64,000 nt of DNA from Micrococcales bacterium KH10 (GCA_900188465.1 FZPE01000002.1:1-64000); one strand, 5' to 3'; shown: positions 1-9,064, counted from the stretch's first letter. The notes: a model not told the origin generated them from the letters alone. Translations and numbers: made by a program.

Positions 1-791
1 GTGACAATCTCAAGGTCAGCCGTGCGTGGGCACAGCACGATCGGCCAATCAGTGACCGCCGCGTACTCTTTGATAGCAGTGGCGTCGCGCACGATAACCA
101 CACCACGCTGACCGCTGCGTTGCAACTCAGTCAGCCACGCTTGAAGTTGATAGGCACTGCGATGGCTCGCGCCGCGAGTGGTGTAAATCGCGAACCGCAC
201 ATCCGCACCAGCCAAAGCCGCCTTAAACTCCGGCACGCTGGCACGCGACCGCTGCACCGCGCGCCACGCCTGCAGCACAATCAGAATCTCCGCCAGTCCA
301 GCAGCAAGGACGAGCGCCAAGCAGAGCCATTCCAGCCCTGGCCCCGGGATGATCTCGTCGACAAAACCGAACTGTTCCGTCACAACCAGCACACCGTCAT
401 CATGCGGTGTTGTCGTTGTGACAGTGGAAGCGACAAGGTCCGACCAGACCACCGGCTCACGGCGGTTATCGATCATCAGCGTGGTCACCACCACAAGCGG
501 TACCAGTGCGGTCAACAGAACAACCGCCAACCGGCGGCGCGGCACCGACGCCGGATTTTCAAACCCGGGGATGCGAATACCCGCGACCACCGGGACACTG
601 ACCACCCGCATCGCAATCGGGTAGACCAGCACAATCGCCACCACACCGATCGTCAAGAAGTGATCAATGACATGGGCTTGCCCGTCGCGTGAACCGGCCA
701 GCCATACCGCCAGTCCGGCGATCAGCGCTGCAGCGAGCGCAGGCAAAATCCGCAGCGCCAGCGTCAGCAACCGGCGAATCTTCCCGCTCAT
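1..791 (-). CDS. Membrane protein with CDP-glycerol glycerophosphotransferase-like region, 3' end outside window
   Basis: An uninterrupted reading frame starts at ATG 789-791 and runs off the left edge (about 263 codons seen). The N-terminal half has hydrophobic segments at about residues 13-30, 44-66, 87-105 and 152-172. After about residue 185 the protein becomes soluble, with FAIYTTRGASHRSAYQL, VVIVRDATAI and LCPRTADLEIV, which resembles the start of the CDP-glycerol:glycerophosphate transferase domain used in teichoic-acid-type polymer synthesis. It lies 48 bp downstream of prs on the same strand, so it probably closes the glmU-prs operon, which fits an envelope role. The catalytic part is outside the window, so the enzymatic call is inference. 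The reading frame itself is well supported. Confidence 0.75.
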   Translation of the reverse strand, partial: MSGKIRRLLTLALRILPALAAALIAGLAVWLAGSRDGQAHVIDHFLTIGVVAIVLVYPIAMRVVSVPVVAGIRIPGFENPASVPRRRLAVVLLTALVPLVVVTTLMIDNRREPVVWSDLVASTVTTTTPHDDGVLVVTEQFGFVDEIIPGPGLEWLCLALVLAAGLAEILIVLQAWRAVQRSRASVPEFKAALAGADVRFAIYTTRGASHRSAYQLQAWLTELQRSGQRGVVIVRDATAIKEYAAVTDWPIVLCPRTADLEIV

Positions 792-839
792 TGCGCACCC
801 GCCTGGGGCTGCCCTCGCGTCACCACAGCCGACTGAGTC

Positions 840-1826
840 TTAACTGTTGCCGTCGAACAGCGAGGTGACCGATCCGTCATCGAAGACCTCGCGGATCGCA
901 CGAGCAATCACCGGCGCAATCGAAAGCACGGTGAGGTGCTCGAACCGTTTATCGGCCGAGATCGGCAACGTGTCGGTGACGACGACCTCGCGAGCACCGC
1001 ATTCCTGCAACCGCTGCGCGGCCGGGTGTGAGAGCACGCCATGGGTCGCCGCGACGATCACGTCCTTGGCTCCGGCTTCCAGAACCACGCGCACTGCCTC
1101 GGCAATCGTGCCGCCGGTGTCGATCAGGTCATCCACGAGCACAGCAGAGCGGCCCTCGACGTCTCCGACGACCCGGTTGGCCACAGATTGGTTCGGACGA
1201 GTGATATCGCGCGTCTTGTGCACGAACGCCAACGGACCGCCGCCAAGTTTGGCCGCCCACTGCTCCGCAACGCGGATACGTCCGGCATCCGGGGAGACCA
1301 CTGTGACGTTAGTGACGTCCACCCTGGTCTTCACGTAGTCGGTCAGCAGTGGCATCGCCCACAGGTGGTCCACGGGGCCATCGAAGAAGCCCTGGATCTG
1401 CGCGGTGTGCAGGTCGACTGACATGATTCGGTCGGCGCCAGCGGTCTTGAACAGATCCGCCATCAGCCGAGCCGAGACAGGTTCGCGACCGCGGTGCTTC
1501 TTGTCTTGGCGCGCATAACCGTAGAACGGGATCACCACTGTGATGGTCTTCGCTGACGCGCGCTTGAGCGCATCGACCATCAGCAGGTGTTCCATGATCC
1601 ACTGGTTGATCGGGCTAGTGTGCGACTGCAGTACGAACACGTCCGCACCGCGCACTGATTCACCGACCCGGGTGTAGATCTCACCGTTGGCGAAGTCGTA
1701 AGCGTTGACAGGCGCTAATTCGACGCCCATCTCCTCCGCGACACGCTGCGCCAGTTCTGGGTGTGCTCGTCCTGAAACAAGCATCAAACGTTTACTACGT
1801 GCATTGTCGGAGAACAGACCGGTCAT
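840..1826 (-). CDS. prs: Ribose-phosphate pyrophosphokinase
   Basis: Makes 5-phosphoribosyl-1-pyrophosphate (PRPP) from ribose 5-phosphate and ATP, the precursor for nucleotides, His, Trp and, in actinobacteria, decaprenyl-phosphoryl arabinose. The protein is 328 aa, normal for class I enzymes. Visible motifs are the N-terminal SGRAHPELA, the metal-binding SVDLHTAQIQGFFD, the flexible-loop region VVSPDAGRIRVAE, and the PRPP-binding loop VLVDDLIDTGGTI. The ATG overlaps the glmU stop by 4 bp, indicating translational coupling in a glmU-prs operon, the order usual in actinobacteria. Confidence 0.97.
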   Translation of the reverse strand: MTGLFSDNARSKRLMLVSGRAHPELAQRVAEEMGVELAPVNAYDFANGEIYTRVGESVRGADVFVLQSHTSPINQWIMEHLLMVDALKRASAKTITVVIPFYGYARQDKKHRGREPVSARLMADLFKTAGADRIMSVDLHTAQIQGFFDGPVDHLWAMPLLTDYVKTRVDVTNVTVVSPDAGRIRVAEQWAAKLGGGPLAFVHKTRDITRPNQSVANRVVGDVEGRSAVLVDDLIDTGGTIAEAVRVVLEAGAKDVIVAATHGVLSHPAAQRLQECGAREVVVTDTLPISADKRFEHLTVLSIAPVIARAIREVFDDGSVTSLFDGNS

Positions 1827-3592
1827 TGCGCACTGCCACCTTCGTTGTTGGACTGACCTGTATTTGACTCGCCGTTCGACTCGGTCAACGGCGTTCCGAA
1901 TGGTGGGGTGGGTGTGCTCTCCGGCACCCGGTAACCGTAGCCGACTCCATCGGCTGGAGTGGCTGACGCTGGCTTGCTGCCCTGTTCTTGGGCTCTTGCC
2001 TGTTCGGCGCGAGCCTGGCTGCTCAGGTTCACCGGAGCATCACCACCACGGGCCTGCTGGGCGATCTCGGCAGCCTCGGTGCCGGGGCGGCGGCGTTCAA
2101 CCCAGCCTTCGATGTTGCGCTGCCGTCCGGCCGAAACCGCGAGCGCCCCAGCGGGCACTTCATAACGCACGACAGTGCCGCCTGCGGTGTAGGCACCGTC
2201 ACCGATGGTCACCGGTGCGATGAAGATGTTGTTGGCGCCGGTGCGTGCTCCCTTGCCGACGGTGGTGTGGTGCTTGTTGACGCCGTCGTAGTTGACGAAG
2301 ATCGTCCCGGCCCCGATATTCGAGCGTTCGCCAATGGTGGCGTCTCCAACGTAGGAAAGGTGTGGCACCTTGGTTCCGGCCCCGATCTTGCCGTTCTTGA
2401 CCTCGACGAAGGTACCGATCTTGCCCTTAGCGCCGAGCTCCGTTCCAGGCCGTAAGTATGCGTACGGGCCTACGGTTGCGCCCTCGCCTATCACAGCCAA
2501 CGAGCCGTGGGTACGGATGATGGTCGCTCCTGGGCCTACCTCGACATCGGTCAGAGTCGTGTCCGGGCCGATAGTGGCACCTGCTGCCACGGAGGTGGCG
2601 CCATGCAGTTGCGTCCCCGGTAGCAGGGTCACATCTTGTGCGAGGTCCACATCGACATCGACCCAGGTGGTGTCGGGGTCGACCACGGTCACGCCGCGCT
2701 GCATCCAGTCGGTCAGGATGCGGCGGTTCAACTCCGCGCCGAGCGCGGCAAGCTGCACGCGGTCGTTGACGCCTTCGACCAGGATCGGGTCGTCGGAAAG
2801 CACGGCCCGCACGTTGCGGCCCTCACGATGCGCGATGGAGATCACGTCCGTGAGATAGACCTCGCCTTGCGCATTGTCAGTGGTGAGCTGGCCGAGTGCC
2901 AGGCGCAGCAGTGCCGCGTCAAAGACGTAGACGGACGAGTTGATCTCGTCTACTTTGCGCTGTTCGTCGCTGGCGTCACGCTCTTCGACGATTCCGGTCA
3001 CTTGCCCGGTGGCCTCGTCCCTGATGATGCGGCCGTAGCCGGTTGGGTCGTCGACGCGGGTGGAAAGTACGGTGACCGCGTTGTCGTCCTCGTGGTGGGC
3101 GGTGACGAGCTGATCGAGGGTTTCGGCGTCGAGCAGCGGAACGTCGCCGGCGATCACGACGATGGCGCCCTCGACTCCGCCACCGGCGCCTTGTCCTTCA
3201 GCACCGATGGGAACACCTTGCTGGCCGACGCGGCGGGCTTGAATGGTGGCGTCCAACACGCTCATGGCGCACTGGACGGCTCGGCCGGTGCCGGGGACTT
3301 CATCCTGATCGGTGATGACAACGTCAGGATTGACTTCGACTGCGTGCGCTGCCACTGCATCGCGTTCGTGACGAACGACAACGGTGACCAGATCCGGGTC
3401 GAGGCCTTGCGCGGCGTGCATGGCATGACCTAGAAGGGATCGGCCGCCGATACGGTGCAGCACCTTGGGAGTGCTGGAGACCATTCGAGTGCCAGCGCCT
3501 GCGGCGAGAACGATTACAGCTGCGGGGGCGACCTGCGCCACTGAGGAACTCCTGTCCGTTGGTGCGTCACTCGTCGTTCGTGACACGCTCAT
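1823..3592 (-). CDS. glmU: Bifunctional GlmU: N-acetylglucosamine-1-phosphate uridyltransferase / glucosamine-1-phosphate acetyltransferase
   Basis: Cytoplasmic enzyme that acetylates GlcN-1-P and couples it to UTP to give UDP-GlcNAc for peptidoglycan and other wall polymers. The pyrophosphorylase signature VLAAGAGTRMVSSTPKVLH is near residue 32, followed by the nucleotidyltransferase fold. A left-handed beta-helix of hexapeptide repeats (GATIGPDTTL, GKIGAGTKVPHLSYVGDATIGERSNIGAGTIFVNYDG) forms the acetyltransferase half. At 589 aa it is longer than the usual 460-500 because of a roughly 100-residue low-complexity Ala/Gln/Ser-rich C-terminal tail, as in mycobacterial GlmU. It is coupled to prs by a 4-bp overlap, and tRNA-Gln lies 80 bp upstream. 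Confidence 0.97.
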   Translation of the reverse strand: MSVSRTTSDAPTDRSSSVAQVAPAAVIVLAAGAGTRMVSSTPKVLHRIGGRSLLGHAMHAAQGLDPDLVTVVVRHERDAVAAHAVEVNPDVVITDQDEVPGTGRAVQCAMSVLDATIQARRVGQQGVPIGAEGQGAGGGVEGAIVVIAGDVPLLDAETLDQLVTAHHEDDNAVTVLSTRVDDPTGYGRIIRDEATGQVTGIVEERDASDEQRKVDEINSSVYVFDAALLRLALGQLTTDNAQGEVYLTDVISIAHREGRNVRAVLSDDPILVEGVNDRVQLAALGAELNRRILTDWMQRGVTVVDPDTTWVDVDVDLAQDVTLLPGTQLHGATSVAAGATIGPDTTLTDVEVGPGATIIRTHGSLAVIGEGATVGPYAYLRPGTELGAKGKIGTFVEVKNGKIGAGTKVPHLSYVGDATIGERSNIGAGTIFVNYDGVNKHHTTVGKGARTGANNIFIAPVTIGDGAYTAGGTVVRYEVPAGALAVSAGRQRNIEGWVERRRPGTEAAEIAQQARGGDAPVNLSSQARAEQARAQEQGSKPASATPADGVGYGYRVPESTPTPPFGTPLTESNGESNTGQSNNEGGSAQ

Positions 3593-3672
3593 GGCAACTC
3601 TACCGCCACATGGGCATCTGCGGCTGGGCCAACAGCCATCTGTGAATCCTCAAACGTCATCTGTAAGCAGTG

Positions 3673-3744
3673 CTCCGCCCCCAGGACTCGAACCTGGACT
3701 ATGGGCACCAAAAACCCGTGTGCTGCCAATTACACCAAGGCGGA
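3673..3744 (-). tRNA. tRNA-Gln (anticodon TTG)
   Basis: The reverse strand folds as a 72-nt tRNA: acceptor TCCGCCT/GGGCGGA with discriminator G, D-arm TGGTGTAATTGGCAGCA, anticodon loop TTTTGGT with TTG, and T-arm CCAGGTTCGAGTCCTGG. CCA is not encoded. It sits just upstream of glmU, a position conserved in many actinobacteria. Confidence 0.97.
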
Positions 3745-3817
3745 ATGGCGCGGATTCTTCTTGTCCGAAAAACCTTCGCCTGGACCATTGTGCCAAACGA
3801 TCGGGCAAGATGGGTCC

Positions 3818-4453
3818 ATGGCCCAAGAAGTGAAACGCGTACCTCGATCGCGAATGAGCGCGAAAGAACGTCGTGAACAACTCCTCGATGTGTCGCGCCG
3901 ACTCTTCGCGGCGAAGGGGTTCGAAGGCACGTCGGTGGAGGAGATCGCTGCAAAATCGGGGGTTTCCAAGCCCATTGTGTACGAGCACTTCGGTGGCAAA
4001 GAGGGCATGTACGCGGTGGTGGTGGACCGTGAGATCCAGGCTTTGACCGATGCCTTGAGTGGGGCGCTTGAGGCCGGCGGACACCCAAAATTACTCGTCG
4101 AGCGAACGGCGCTGGCGTTGTTGGGGTACATCGAGCAGAACGAGGACGGCTTTCGGATCCTGGTCCGGGACTCCCCCGTGGCCCAGTCAACTGGGACATT
4201 TTCATCGTTGATCGGAGATGTGGCCACACAGGTGGAGTACCTGCTGGTGGACCAGTTCCGTCGGCGGCGACTGGACACCGGAGTGGTGTCGATCTACGCG
4301 CAGATGCTGGTGGGCATGGTGGCTTTGACTGGGCAGTACTGGCTGGACGCACGTGACCTGGACAAGTCCGTTGTTGCCGCGCATCTGGTGAACCTGGCCT
4401 GGAACGGCTTGGCCGGAATGCAGCGCGACCCGTCGCTGAGCCCAGTGGACTGA
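3818..4453 (+). CDS. TetR family transcriptional regulator
   Basis: A 211-aa DNA-binding repressor. The start chosen is ATG 3818 (MAQEVKRVPRSRMSAKERREQ). A longer frame would run back into the tRNA-Gln gene and is rejected. The HTH is the classic TetR N-terminus at about residues 15-60: LLDVSRRLFAAKGFEGTS, VEEIAAKSGVSKPIVYEHF, GGKEGMY. The rest is an alpha-helical ligand/dimerisation domain. It is divergent from tRNA-Gln and glmU. A TetR gene at this place next to glmU is common in actinobacteria, but its ligand and targets cannot be read from sequence. Confidence 0.92.
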   Translation: MAQEVKRVPRSRMSAKERREQLLDVSRRLFAAKGFEGTSVEEIAAKSGVSKPIVYEHFGGKEGMYAVVVDREIQALTDALSGALEAGGHPKLLVERTALALLGYIEQNEDGFRILVRDSPVAQSTGTFSSLIGDVATQVEYLLVDQFRRRRLDTGVVSIYAQMLVGMVALTGQYWLDARDLDKSVVAAHLVNLAWNGLAGMQRDPSLSPVD

Positions 4454-4754
4454 GCGCGCGGCGCCTGAGAAATAGGGCATGCTGGCGTAAACCATCCTCT
4501 TCACGATCACTGCCCTCGGCGACATATTGATTCAACAAGCACAAAGTCCAATGTTTTGCTAGTTTGACCTTGATGTCCCTATCGGGCCCTGTCAAACCAA
4601 GAGGTCTTTCGTGTTCATACAGTTCCCCCACCGTTTTCCGCAAAGTTAAAGATCGGCAAGAACAAGGTTCGTATTCTCAGACCAGCCGTTTCGGGGTACC
4701 GAAAAGCCGCATCGCGGAAATTCACCATCAGATAACCAAGAGGCGGTGATCAGT

Positions 4755-5342
4755 ATGGTCCAGATGAGGGGGTTTCTAGGAACCGTCGTCATTCCTATCG
4801 CTGGATGCATCGCGTTGGCAGGTTGCGCTGGTTCGAGTGAGGGTGTCATTGAGGGCGAATGCTTGACTGTCACAGCACCGCTGAATGAAGCATCCGCCCT
4901 GGCTGCCGCGGCAGGCTTTACTGACGCAGTTGACCGGCGCGACCAAGAATGCGCCAACCAACTCGTCACCGACTGGTTCCTCGAACACGCCACCCGAGCC
5001 GACACCATCACCACAGAAAACTGGCTCAAAGAAGGCTGGGGCGGCTGCGGAAGTTCAGTAGCCAACCTACACAAACACCCCGTCAGTAAAGACAAAGACG
5101 GCCCATCCGCACGCGACGCTTACAAACGAGAACTCCACTGCTGGAGTTACCTACCAATCGACCTAGAAGATGCCCCGCAAAACCCTCCAGTCGGCTACAG
5201 AATCGTGTGGACAGACGGCGATATCGACAAAGACGGCGAGGCCATGCGGGTGAGGTTTGGTGTCATCGAAGAAGCCGATCACATCAAAATCGACTACCTC
5301 GAAATCGACAGACAAACCGACCAAATACCCATACCGGGATGA
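4755..5342 (+). CDS. Hypothetical lipoprotein
   Basis: A 195-aa protein starting at ATG 4755 (a GTG at 4746 is in frame, but the GAGGCGG ribosome site at about 4739-4745 fits the ATG better). The N-terminus has a short hydrophobic segment ending in a lipobox (CIALAGC), so it is probably a lipid-anchored surface protein. The mature part has four or more cysteines (GEC, QECANQ, GGCGSS, LHCWSY) and an alpha/beta C-terminus ending DHIKIDYLEIDRQ. No family recognised. It is flanked by about 300 bp of non-coding sequence upstream (4454-4754, no terminator or promoter I could identify) and by a long palindrome downstream, so it looks like a single-gene accessory insertion. Confidence 0.8.
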   Translation: MVQMRGFLGTVVIPIAGCIALAGCAGSSEGVIEGECLTVTAPLNEASALAAAAGFTDAVDRRDQECANQLVTDWFLEHATRADTITTENWLKEGWGGCGSSVANLHKHPVSKDKDGPSARDAYKRELHCWSYLPIDLEDAPQNPPVGYRIVWTDGDIDKDGEAMRVRFGVIEEADHIKIDYLEIDRQTDQIPIPG

Positions 5343-5399
5343 CCCTCATCCAACAACCCAGATACCTAGCCTTCCACTGCGTCACAAGACTTCGGTTCC

Positions 5400-5459
5400 G
5401 GGTGTCATATTCGGGTTCAGGGCACCATATATGGAACCCTGAACCCGAATATGACACCC
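5400..5459. repeat. Long perfect inverted repeat, hairpin family B copy 1
   Basis: Two 23-bp arms (5400-5422 and 5437-5459) are exact reverse complements and begin GGGTGTCATATTCGGG. They enclose a 14-nt loop that starts CACCATAT. No poly-T follows, so it is not a typical intrinsic terminator, although it lies 58 bp after a gene end. It shares loop and design with 32972-33029 and arm sequence with 58533-58592. Confidence 0.9.
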
Positions 5460-5530
5460 CCACGTGGCGACACCCGCACTCTGACAACAGGACGCCCACC
5501 GGGCATGGTCAAGATTCTTGACGTCAAGGT

Positions 5531-5543
5531 ATTGTCGGACAAT
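5531..5543. promoter_or_regulatory. Probable MarR operator overlapping the start codon
   Basis: ATTGTC-G-GACAAT is a perfect 6-bp inverted repeat around a central G, and its last two bases are the A and T of the start codon at 5542. A second perfect palindrome, TTGACGTCAA, lies at 5518-5527. MarR proteins usually bind such dyads and autoregulate. With no ribosome site before the ATG, transcription probably begins at or near the start codon (leaderless), so binding here would block it. Confidence 0.6.
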
Positions 5544-6039
5544 GACACATCGCGACGAGGTCGACCGCATCGTAGCCGCCTGGCACCGCGTGCGCCCAGA
5601 CATTGACCTTGCCCCGCTTGAGATCATGTCCCGGATCAGTCGTATCAACCGGCGGCTCGATCAGGCTCGTCGTCAGGCATTCGCGCGTCATGACCTAGAA
5701 ACTTGGGAATTCGACGTGCTCGCCGCGTTGCGCCGCGCAGGCTCCCCCTACTGCCTGTCACCGGGCTCTCTGGCCACACAGACCTTGGTTACCTCCGGCA
5801 CAATGACCAACCGGGTGGACCGGCTCGTCGCCCGAGGACTCGTCACCCGCGAAGCGGACCCAGCTGACCGCCGCGGCGTCGTGGTGACCGCCACACAACA
5901 GGGTCTCGACCAGGTCGATGCCGCTATCACAGATCTACTGACCGTGGAAAAGGCACTGCTCGCGCCGATCTCGGCCAAACAACAACAGGACCTCATCGAA
6001 GCGCTGCGCGCCGTGCTCGGCACGCTAGAAAACTCATAG
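5542..6039 (+). CDS. MarR family transcriptional regulator
   Basis: A 165-aa winged-helix regulator. The fold is visible as LEIMSRISRINRRLDQ, the HTH CLSPGSLATQTLVTSGTMTNRVDRLVARGLV (about residues 70-100) and the wing READPADRRGVVVTATQQG. The DPADRRG wing motif is diagnostic. The N-terminus (THRDEVDRIVAAWHRVRPDIDLAPLEIM) matches the actinobacterial MarR subgroup with a WHRVRPD motif. An upstream TTG in frame at 5518 is less likely. The dyad over the start codon suggests autoregulation. No obvious target gene is adjacent in the same direction. Confidence 0.92.
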   Translation: MTHRDEVDRIVAAWHRVRPDIDLAPLEIMSRISRINRRLDQARRQAFARHDLETWEFDVLAALRRAGSPYCLSPGSLATQTLVTSGTMTNRVDRLVARGLVTREADPADRRGVVVTATQQGLDQVDAAITDLLTVEKALLAPISAKQQQDLIEALRAVLGTLENS

Positions 6040-6183
6040 CCCATCCCTGACCAGTGGCGGGGTAGAGTGTCCGCGTCTGCACTAAATCCGTGAACCGTCG
6101 CAAAATTCGCAAACCTCCCTCGCATACTAGGCAAGGTCACAAAATTGGCGACGGTTTACCACTGGTAGCGGGGTACGAGCCGC

Positions 6184-7071
6184 TCAGCGGGCGGACGTCA
6201 CCGCAAGAGTGGACGAGCACACCCCGGCAGCATCCCACTCACGTGCGATACCCGCAGCATGCTCCGCATCACGCGCCAGCGCCGCGACCGTCGGCCCAGA
6301 CCCGGAAACCACGGTGCCCAACGCACCAGCAGCGGACGCCACCGAAAGCACATCCCCCAATCGCGGCATCAAGGCCAGTGCGACCGGCTGCAGGTCGTTG
6401 TGAAGACAGGCACCGATAGCCGCCAGGTCTCCAGCGCGCAACGCGTCGATAAGCTCACGTTCCGCATCCACGCGCAGCGCACTGACACCCATGGCGTCGA
6501 CCTCCCGGTACACTGCGGCAGTCGATAATCCCTCGTCCTGGAAACCCAAAGCGAAATGCAACTGTGCCGCTGATTCCAACGGCTGGATCACGTCGCCGCG
6601 TCCAGTCCCGAGCGCCACGCCACCGACAACGGTGAACGGAACGTCGGCCCCCAACGGGCGCGCCAGCACTGCGAGCTGACGCCGGTGCAGGCCAACATTC
6701 CATAACTCGTTCAGCGCCAGCAGAGTGGCACCCGCGTCAGCGGATCCGCCACCCATACCGCCTTCGACCGGCACACCCTTGGTGATCTCAATCGCGACAT
6801 CGGGCGAACGCCCCACCCATTGGGCGAGCAGTTGCGCAGCCTGAACGGCCAGGTTGGACTCGTCCAATGGCACCCGGTCCGCATGTAAACCCTGCACCGA
6901 GACCCGAAGCTCATCGGCAGGGCTCACCGTGACGGATTCAGGCAGCGACAACGAGGCAAAAACGGTCCGCAGCGGGTGGTAGCCCTCATGATCCACCGGG
7001 CCAGAACGCAGTGACAGATTCACTTTGCCCCAGGTGCGCGCAGTGACCGACGTGCTCAGCGATTCGTTCAT
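6184..7071 (-). CDS. ispE: 4-diphosphocytidyl-2-C-methyl-D-erythritol kinase
   Basis: GHMP-family kinase of the non-mevalonate (MEP) isoprenoid pathway; phosphorylates CDP-methylerythritol at the 2-hydroxyl. The protein is 295 aa. Seen: N-terminal [28 protein letters not shown], the GHMP phosphate-binding loop [17 protein letters not shown] at about residues 103-119, and the C-terminal [14 protein letters not shown]. The ATG overlaps the ksgA stop by 4 bp, so the two are translationally coupled at the end of the tatD-rpf-ksgA-ispE gene line. Confidence 0.96.
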   Translation of the reverse strand: MNESLSTSVTARTWGKVNLSLRSGPVDHEGYHPLRTVFASLSLPESVTVSPADELRVSVQGLHADRVPLDESNLAVQAAQLLAQWVGRSPDVAIEITKGVPVEGGMGGGSADAGATLLALNELWNVGLHRRQLAVLARPLGADVPFTVVGGVALGTGRGDVIQPLESAAQLHFALGFQDEGLSTAAVYREVDAMGVSALRVDAERELIDALRAGDLAAIGACLHNDLQPVALALMPRLGDVLSVASAAGALGTVVSGSGPTVAALARDAEHAAGIAREWDAAGVCSSTLAVTSAR

Positions 7072-7958
7072 GCGTTTCTTCCTCGTTCGAAGATGGGAGC
7101 TCCGGCTGCCACCAGCGCACCAGCGAGCGCCGCGTAATGCGCCACATCAAGTTCCTCGCCTCGAGTGCGCGGATCAATTCCCGCTTCGTCCAGCGCAGCG
7201 TCTAATAGTGCGGTTTCATGGACGAGTGCTCCCAGAGCTCTGCGGATGGTCTTGCGCCGCTGTGCGAAAGCCGCGTCGACGACGGAAAAGACCTGTTCGC
7301 GGCTCGCGAGCGTATCGGGCTGCGGACCGCGAACGATTTCGACCAGCGCGGAATCGACGTTCGGCACCGGCCAGAACACCGCCCGTCCGATGGTTCCCGC
7401 ACGGCGCACTGAGCCGTACCATCGGGCTTTGACTGACGGCACGCCGTAAGTACGCGAACCGGGGTCGGCGGCCAGTCGGTCCGCGACTTCGGCCTGCACC
7501 ATGACCAGCGCCCGCGAGATGGAAGCAAACCGGGCCATAAAACGCAGCAAGATCGGCACGGCCACGTTGTAGGGCAGATTGGCGACGAGCGCGGTCGGTG
7601 CCGGTCCAGGCAGAGCATCCACAGTCAATGCGTCATGATTAATGACCGTGAGATTGCCGACATGATCAGGGGCGAAGCGTTCCATGGTGTGTGGCAGTTG
7701 CCCCGCTAGTTTCGGGTCGATTTCGACGGCCGTCACCCTCGCCCCGACTTCAACGAGCCCGAGCGTGAGAGAGCCTAGTCCTGGTCCGACCTCGATGACG
7801 TGTTGCCCCTCAGCGACGCCGGCGGTCCGCACGATCTTGCGGACTGTGCCCGCGTCGTGCACGAAGTTCTGCCCCCACACCTTCGTCGGTGTGACATCGA
7901 GGGTCGCGGCTAGTTCGCGGATCTGGGCAGGACCCAGCAGGGAAACGGACGTTGTCAC
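7068..7958 (-). CDS. rsmA: 16S rRNA (adenine1518-N6/adenine1519-N6)-dimethyltransferase
   Basis: Also called KsgA; dimethylates two adjacent adenines in the 3'-terminal hairpin of 16S rRNA during small-subunit maturation. The start chosen is GTG 7958 ([20 protein letters not shown]), giving 296 aa; a longer frame would overlap the upstream cell-wall hydrolase gene. Motifs: [10 protein letters not shown], the SAM site [15 protein letters not shown], and the catalytic motif [12 protein letters not shown]. It begins 14 bp after the upstream gene and is followed by ispE with a 4-bp overlap. Confidence 0.95.
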   Translation of the reverse strand: MTTSVSLLGPAQIRELAATLDVTPTKVWGQNFVHDAGTVRKIVRTAGVAEGQHVIEVGPGLGSLTLGLVEVGARVTAVEIDPKLAGQLPHTMERFAPDHVGNLTVINHDALTVDALPGPAPTALVANLPYNVAVPILLRFMARFASISRALVMVQAEVADRLAADPGSRTYGVPSVKARWYGSVRRAGTIGRAVFWPVPNVDSALVEIVRGPQPDTLASREQVFSVVDAAFAQRRKTIRRALGALVHETALLDAALDEAGIDPRTRGEELDVAHYAALAGALVAAGAPIFERGRNA

Positions 7959-7972
7959 CGCAGTCGTGGGCC

Positions 7973-9064
7973 TCAGTACCAGTGCTTGGCCTGGAAGTGC
8001 GCCCAGGCACCACATGGCGTCTTATAACGGCCCTTGACGTAGCCGAGTCCCCACTTGATTTGAGTCTCGGCGGAAGTCTTCCAGTCAGCGCCCGCACTGG
8101 CCATCTTGGAACCGGGCATCGCCTGCGGGATGCCGTAGGCACCAGAGGAAGTGTTGTGGGCCGTCACCCGCCAGCCGCTCTCGCGCTGCCACAGTGCATC
8201 GAGGCACTTGAATTCGTCATCGCCCCAGCCGCGGTCCTTCAGCATCTTCTTCGCAATCGCACGAGCCGAGCCTGGCTGCACCTTCGCACCGGTGGGCACG
8301 CTGAACGGTTCTTTGGTGCCGACGCTCACGACTTTGTCGCGTGGTTCAGAGACCACAGCAGACGCGATTTCGACGCGGGAGACTTCCACGCCGTCAACGA
8401 CTTGAACCGAATAGGTGGTCAAGCGTTCACCGGCGGTGCCTTCGGTTTTAACGACCTTCTTCCCCTTGTCGAGGGTCGAGTCGTTTTCCTTTTTCGTCTT
8501 GAAAGCGATCTCTTCGGTCACAGTGACCGTTTCAGTCGCCGCACTGGCTACCGTCACTGTCGCCCCATCGGTCAAAACCTCATCCAGACCTGGAGAAACG
8601 ACATCGCCCTCAACCAACACGACGTCAAGTTCCTTGAGCACTGTGCGCACGTCGGCGGCGTGTGTAGCCAGTTCCTGGCTCTGACCGTCAATGGCGACTG
8701 TGACGTTCACCAGCGGGCCACGCTGGTCAGCGGCGGAACGAGATGCCGCGCTGGCGCGGGTGATCAGATCGGCGCCGCCGTCCACGAGGCGCACGGCGAC
8801 TTGGTCACCATCGCTGATGGGCTGGTCGAGCGCTGGAGCAACGATCTCTCCATCTGCCACCGATATCCCTGCAGCCTCCAGGGCAGAGGCAACTGTGCCG
8901 CCGAAGGTCGTGACCGTGACGACGTTACCGTTGTGGTCGACTTCGATGCGCTTATGTGCCGAGGCGTACCCGACCGTCCCGACAGCCAACACAGCCACAA
9001 CTGTGCCGCGTGCGACCCAATTGGTCACACGGCGTCGAGCGGATGTACGTTTCGGATCAGTCAC
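7973..9064 (-). CDS. RpfB-like secreted cell-wall hydrolase (DUF348 x2, G5, transglycosylase)
   Basis: The start chosen is GTG 9064 with GAGGA 8-12 bp upstream (363 aa); the longer frame would reach into tatD. Order: basic N-terminus and a membrane/signal segment (about 17-37); two DUF348 (YabE-type) ubiquitin-like domains ([19 protein letters not shown] and [18 protein letters not shown]); a G5 domain ([27 protein letters not shown]); then a C-terminal lytic-transglycosylase-like domain (about 280-363) with a probable catalytic Glu in WQRESGW and [13 protein letters not shown]. It occupies the conserved rpfB place between tatD and ksgA, but the catalytic module is of the soluble-transglycosylase kind rather than the compact Rpf domain of mycobacteria. 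Expected to cleave peptidoglycan outside the membrane. Confidence 0.9.
   Translation of the reverse strand: MTDPKRTSARRRVTNWVARGTVVAVLAVGTVGYASAHKRIEVDHNGNVVTVTTFGGTVASALEAAGISVADGEIVAPALDQPISDGDQVAVRLVDGGADLITRASAASRSAADQRGPLVNVTVAIDGQSQELATHAADVRTVLKELDVVLVEGDVVSPGLDEVLTDGATVTVASAATETVTVTEEIAFKTKKENDSTLDKGKKVVKTEGTAGERLTTYSVQVVDGVEVSRVEIASAVVSEPRDKVVSVGTKEPFSVPTGAKVQPGSARAIAKKMLKDRGWGDDEFKCLDALWQRESGWRVTAHNTSSGAYGIPQAMPGSKMASAGADWKTSAETQIKWGLGYVKGRYKTPCGAWAHFQAKHWY

Noticed and set aside
120-692. 190-aa open frame on plus strand
   Set aside because: Antisense to the partial membrane protein at 1-791, which has transmembrane helices and a start next to prs.
2636-3433. 265-aa open frame on plus strand
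   Set aside because: Antisense to the nucleotidyltransferase domain of glmU.
3701-3817. Longer start of the TetR gene
   Set aside because: It would run back into the tRNA-Gln gene, and the family N-terminus begins after ATG 3818.
5400-5459. Hairpin as a simple intrinsic terminator
   Set aside because: Perfect 23-bp arms with a loop start shared by a distant copy and no T tract point to a repeat family, although termination as a side effect is possible.
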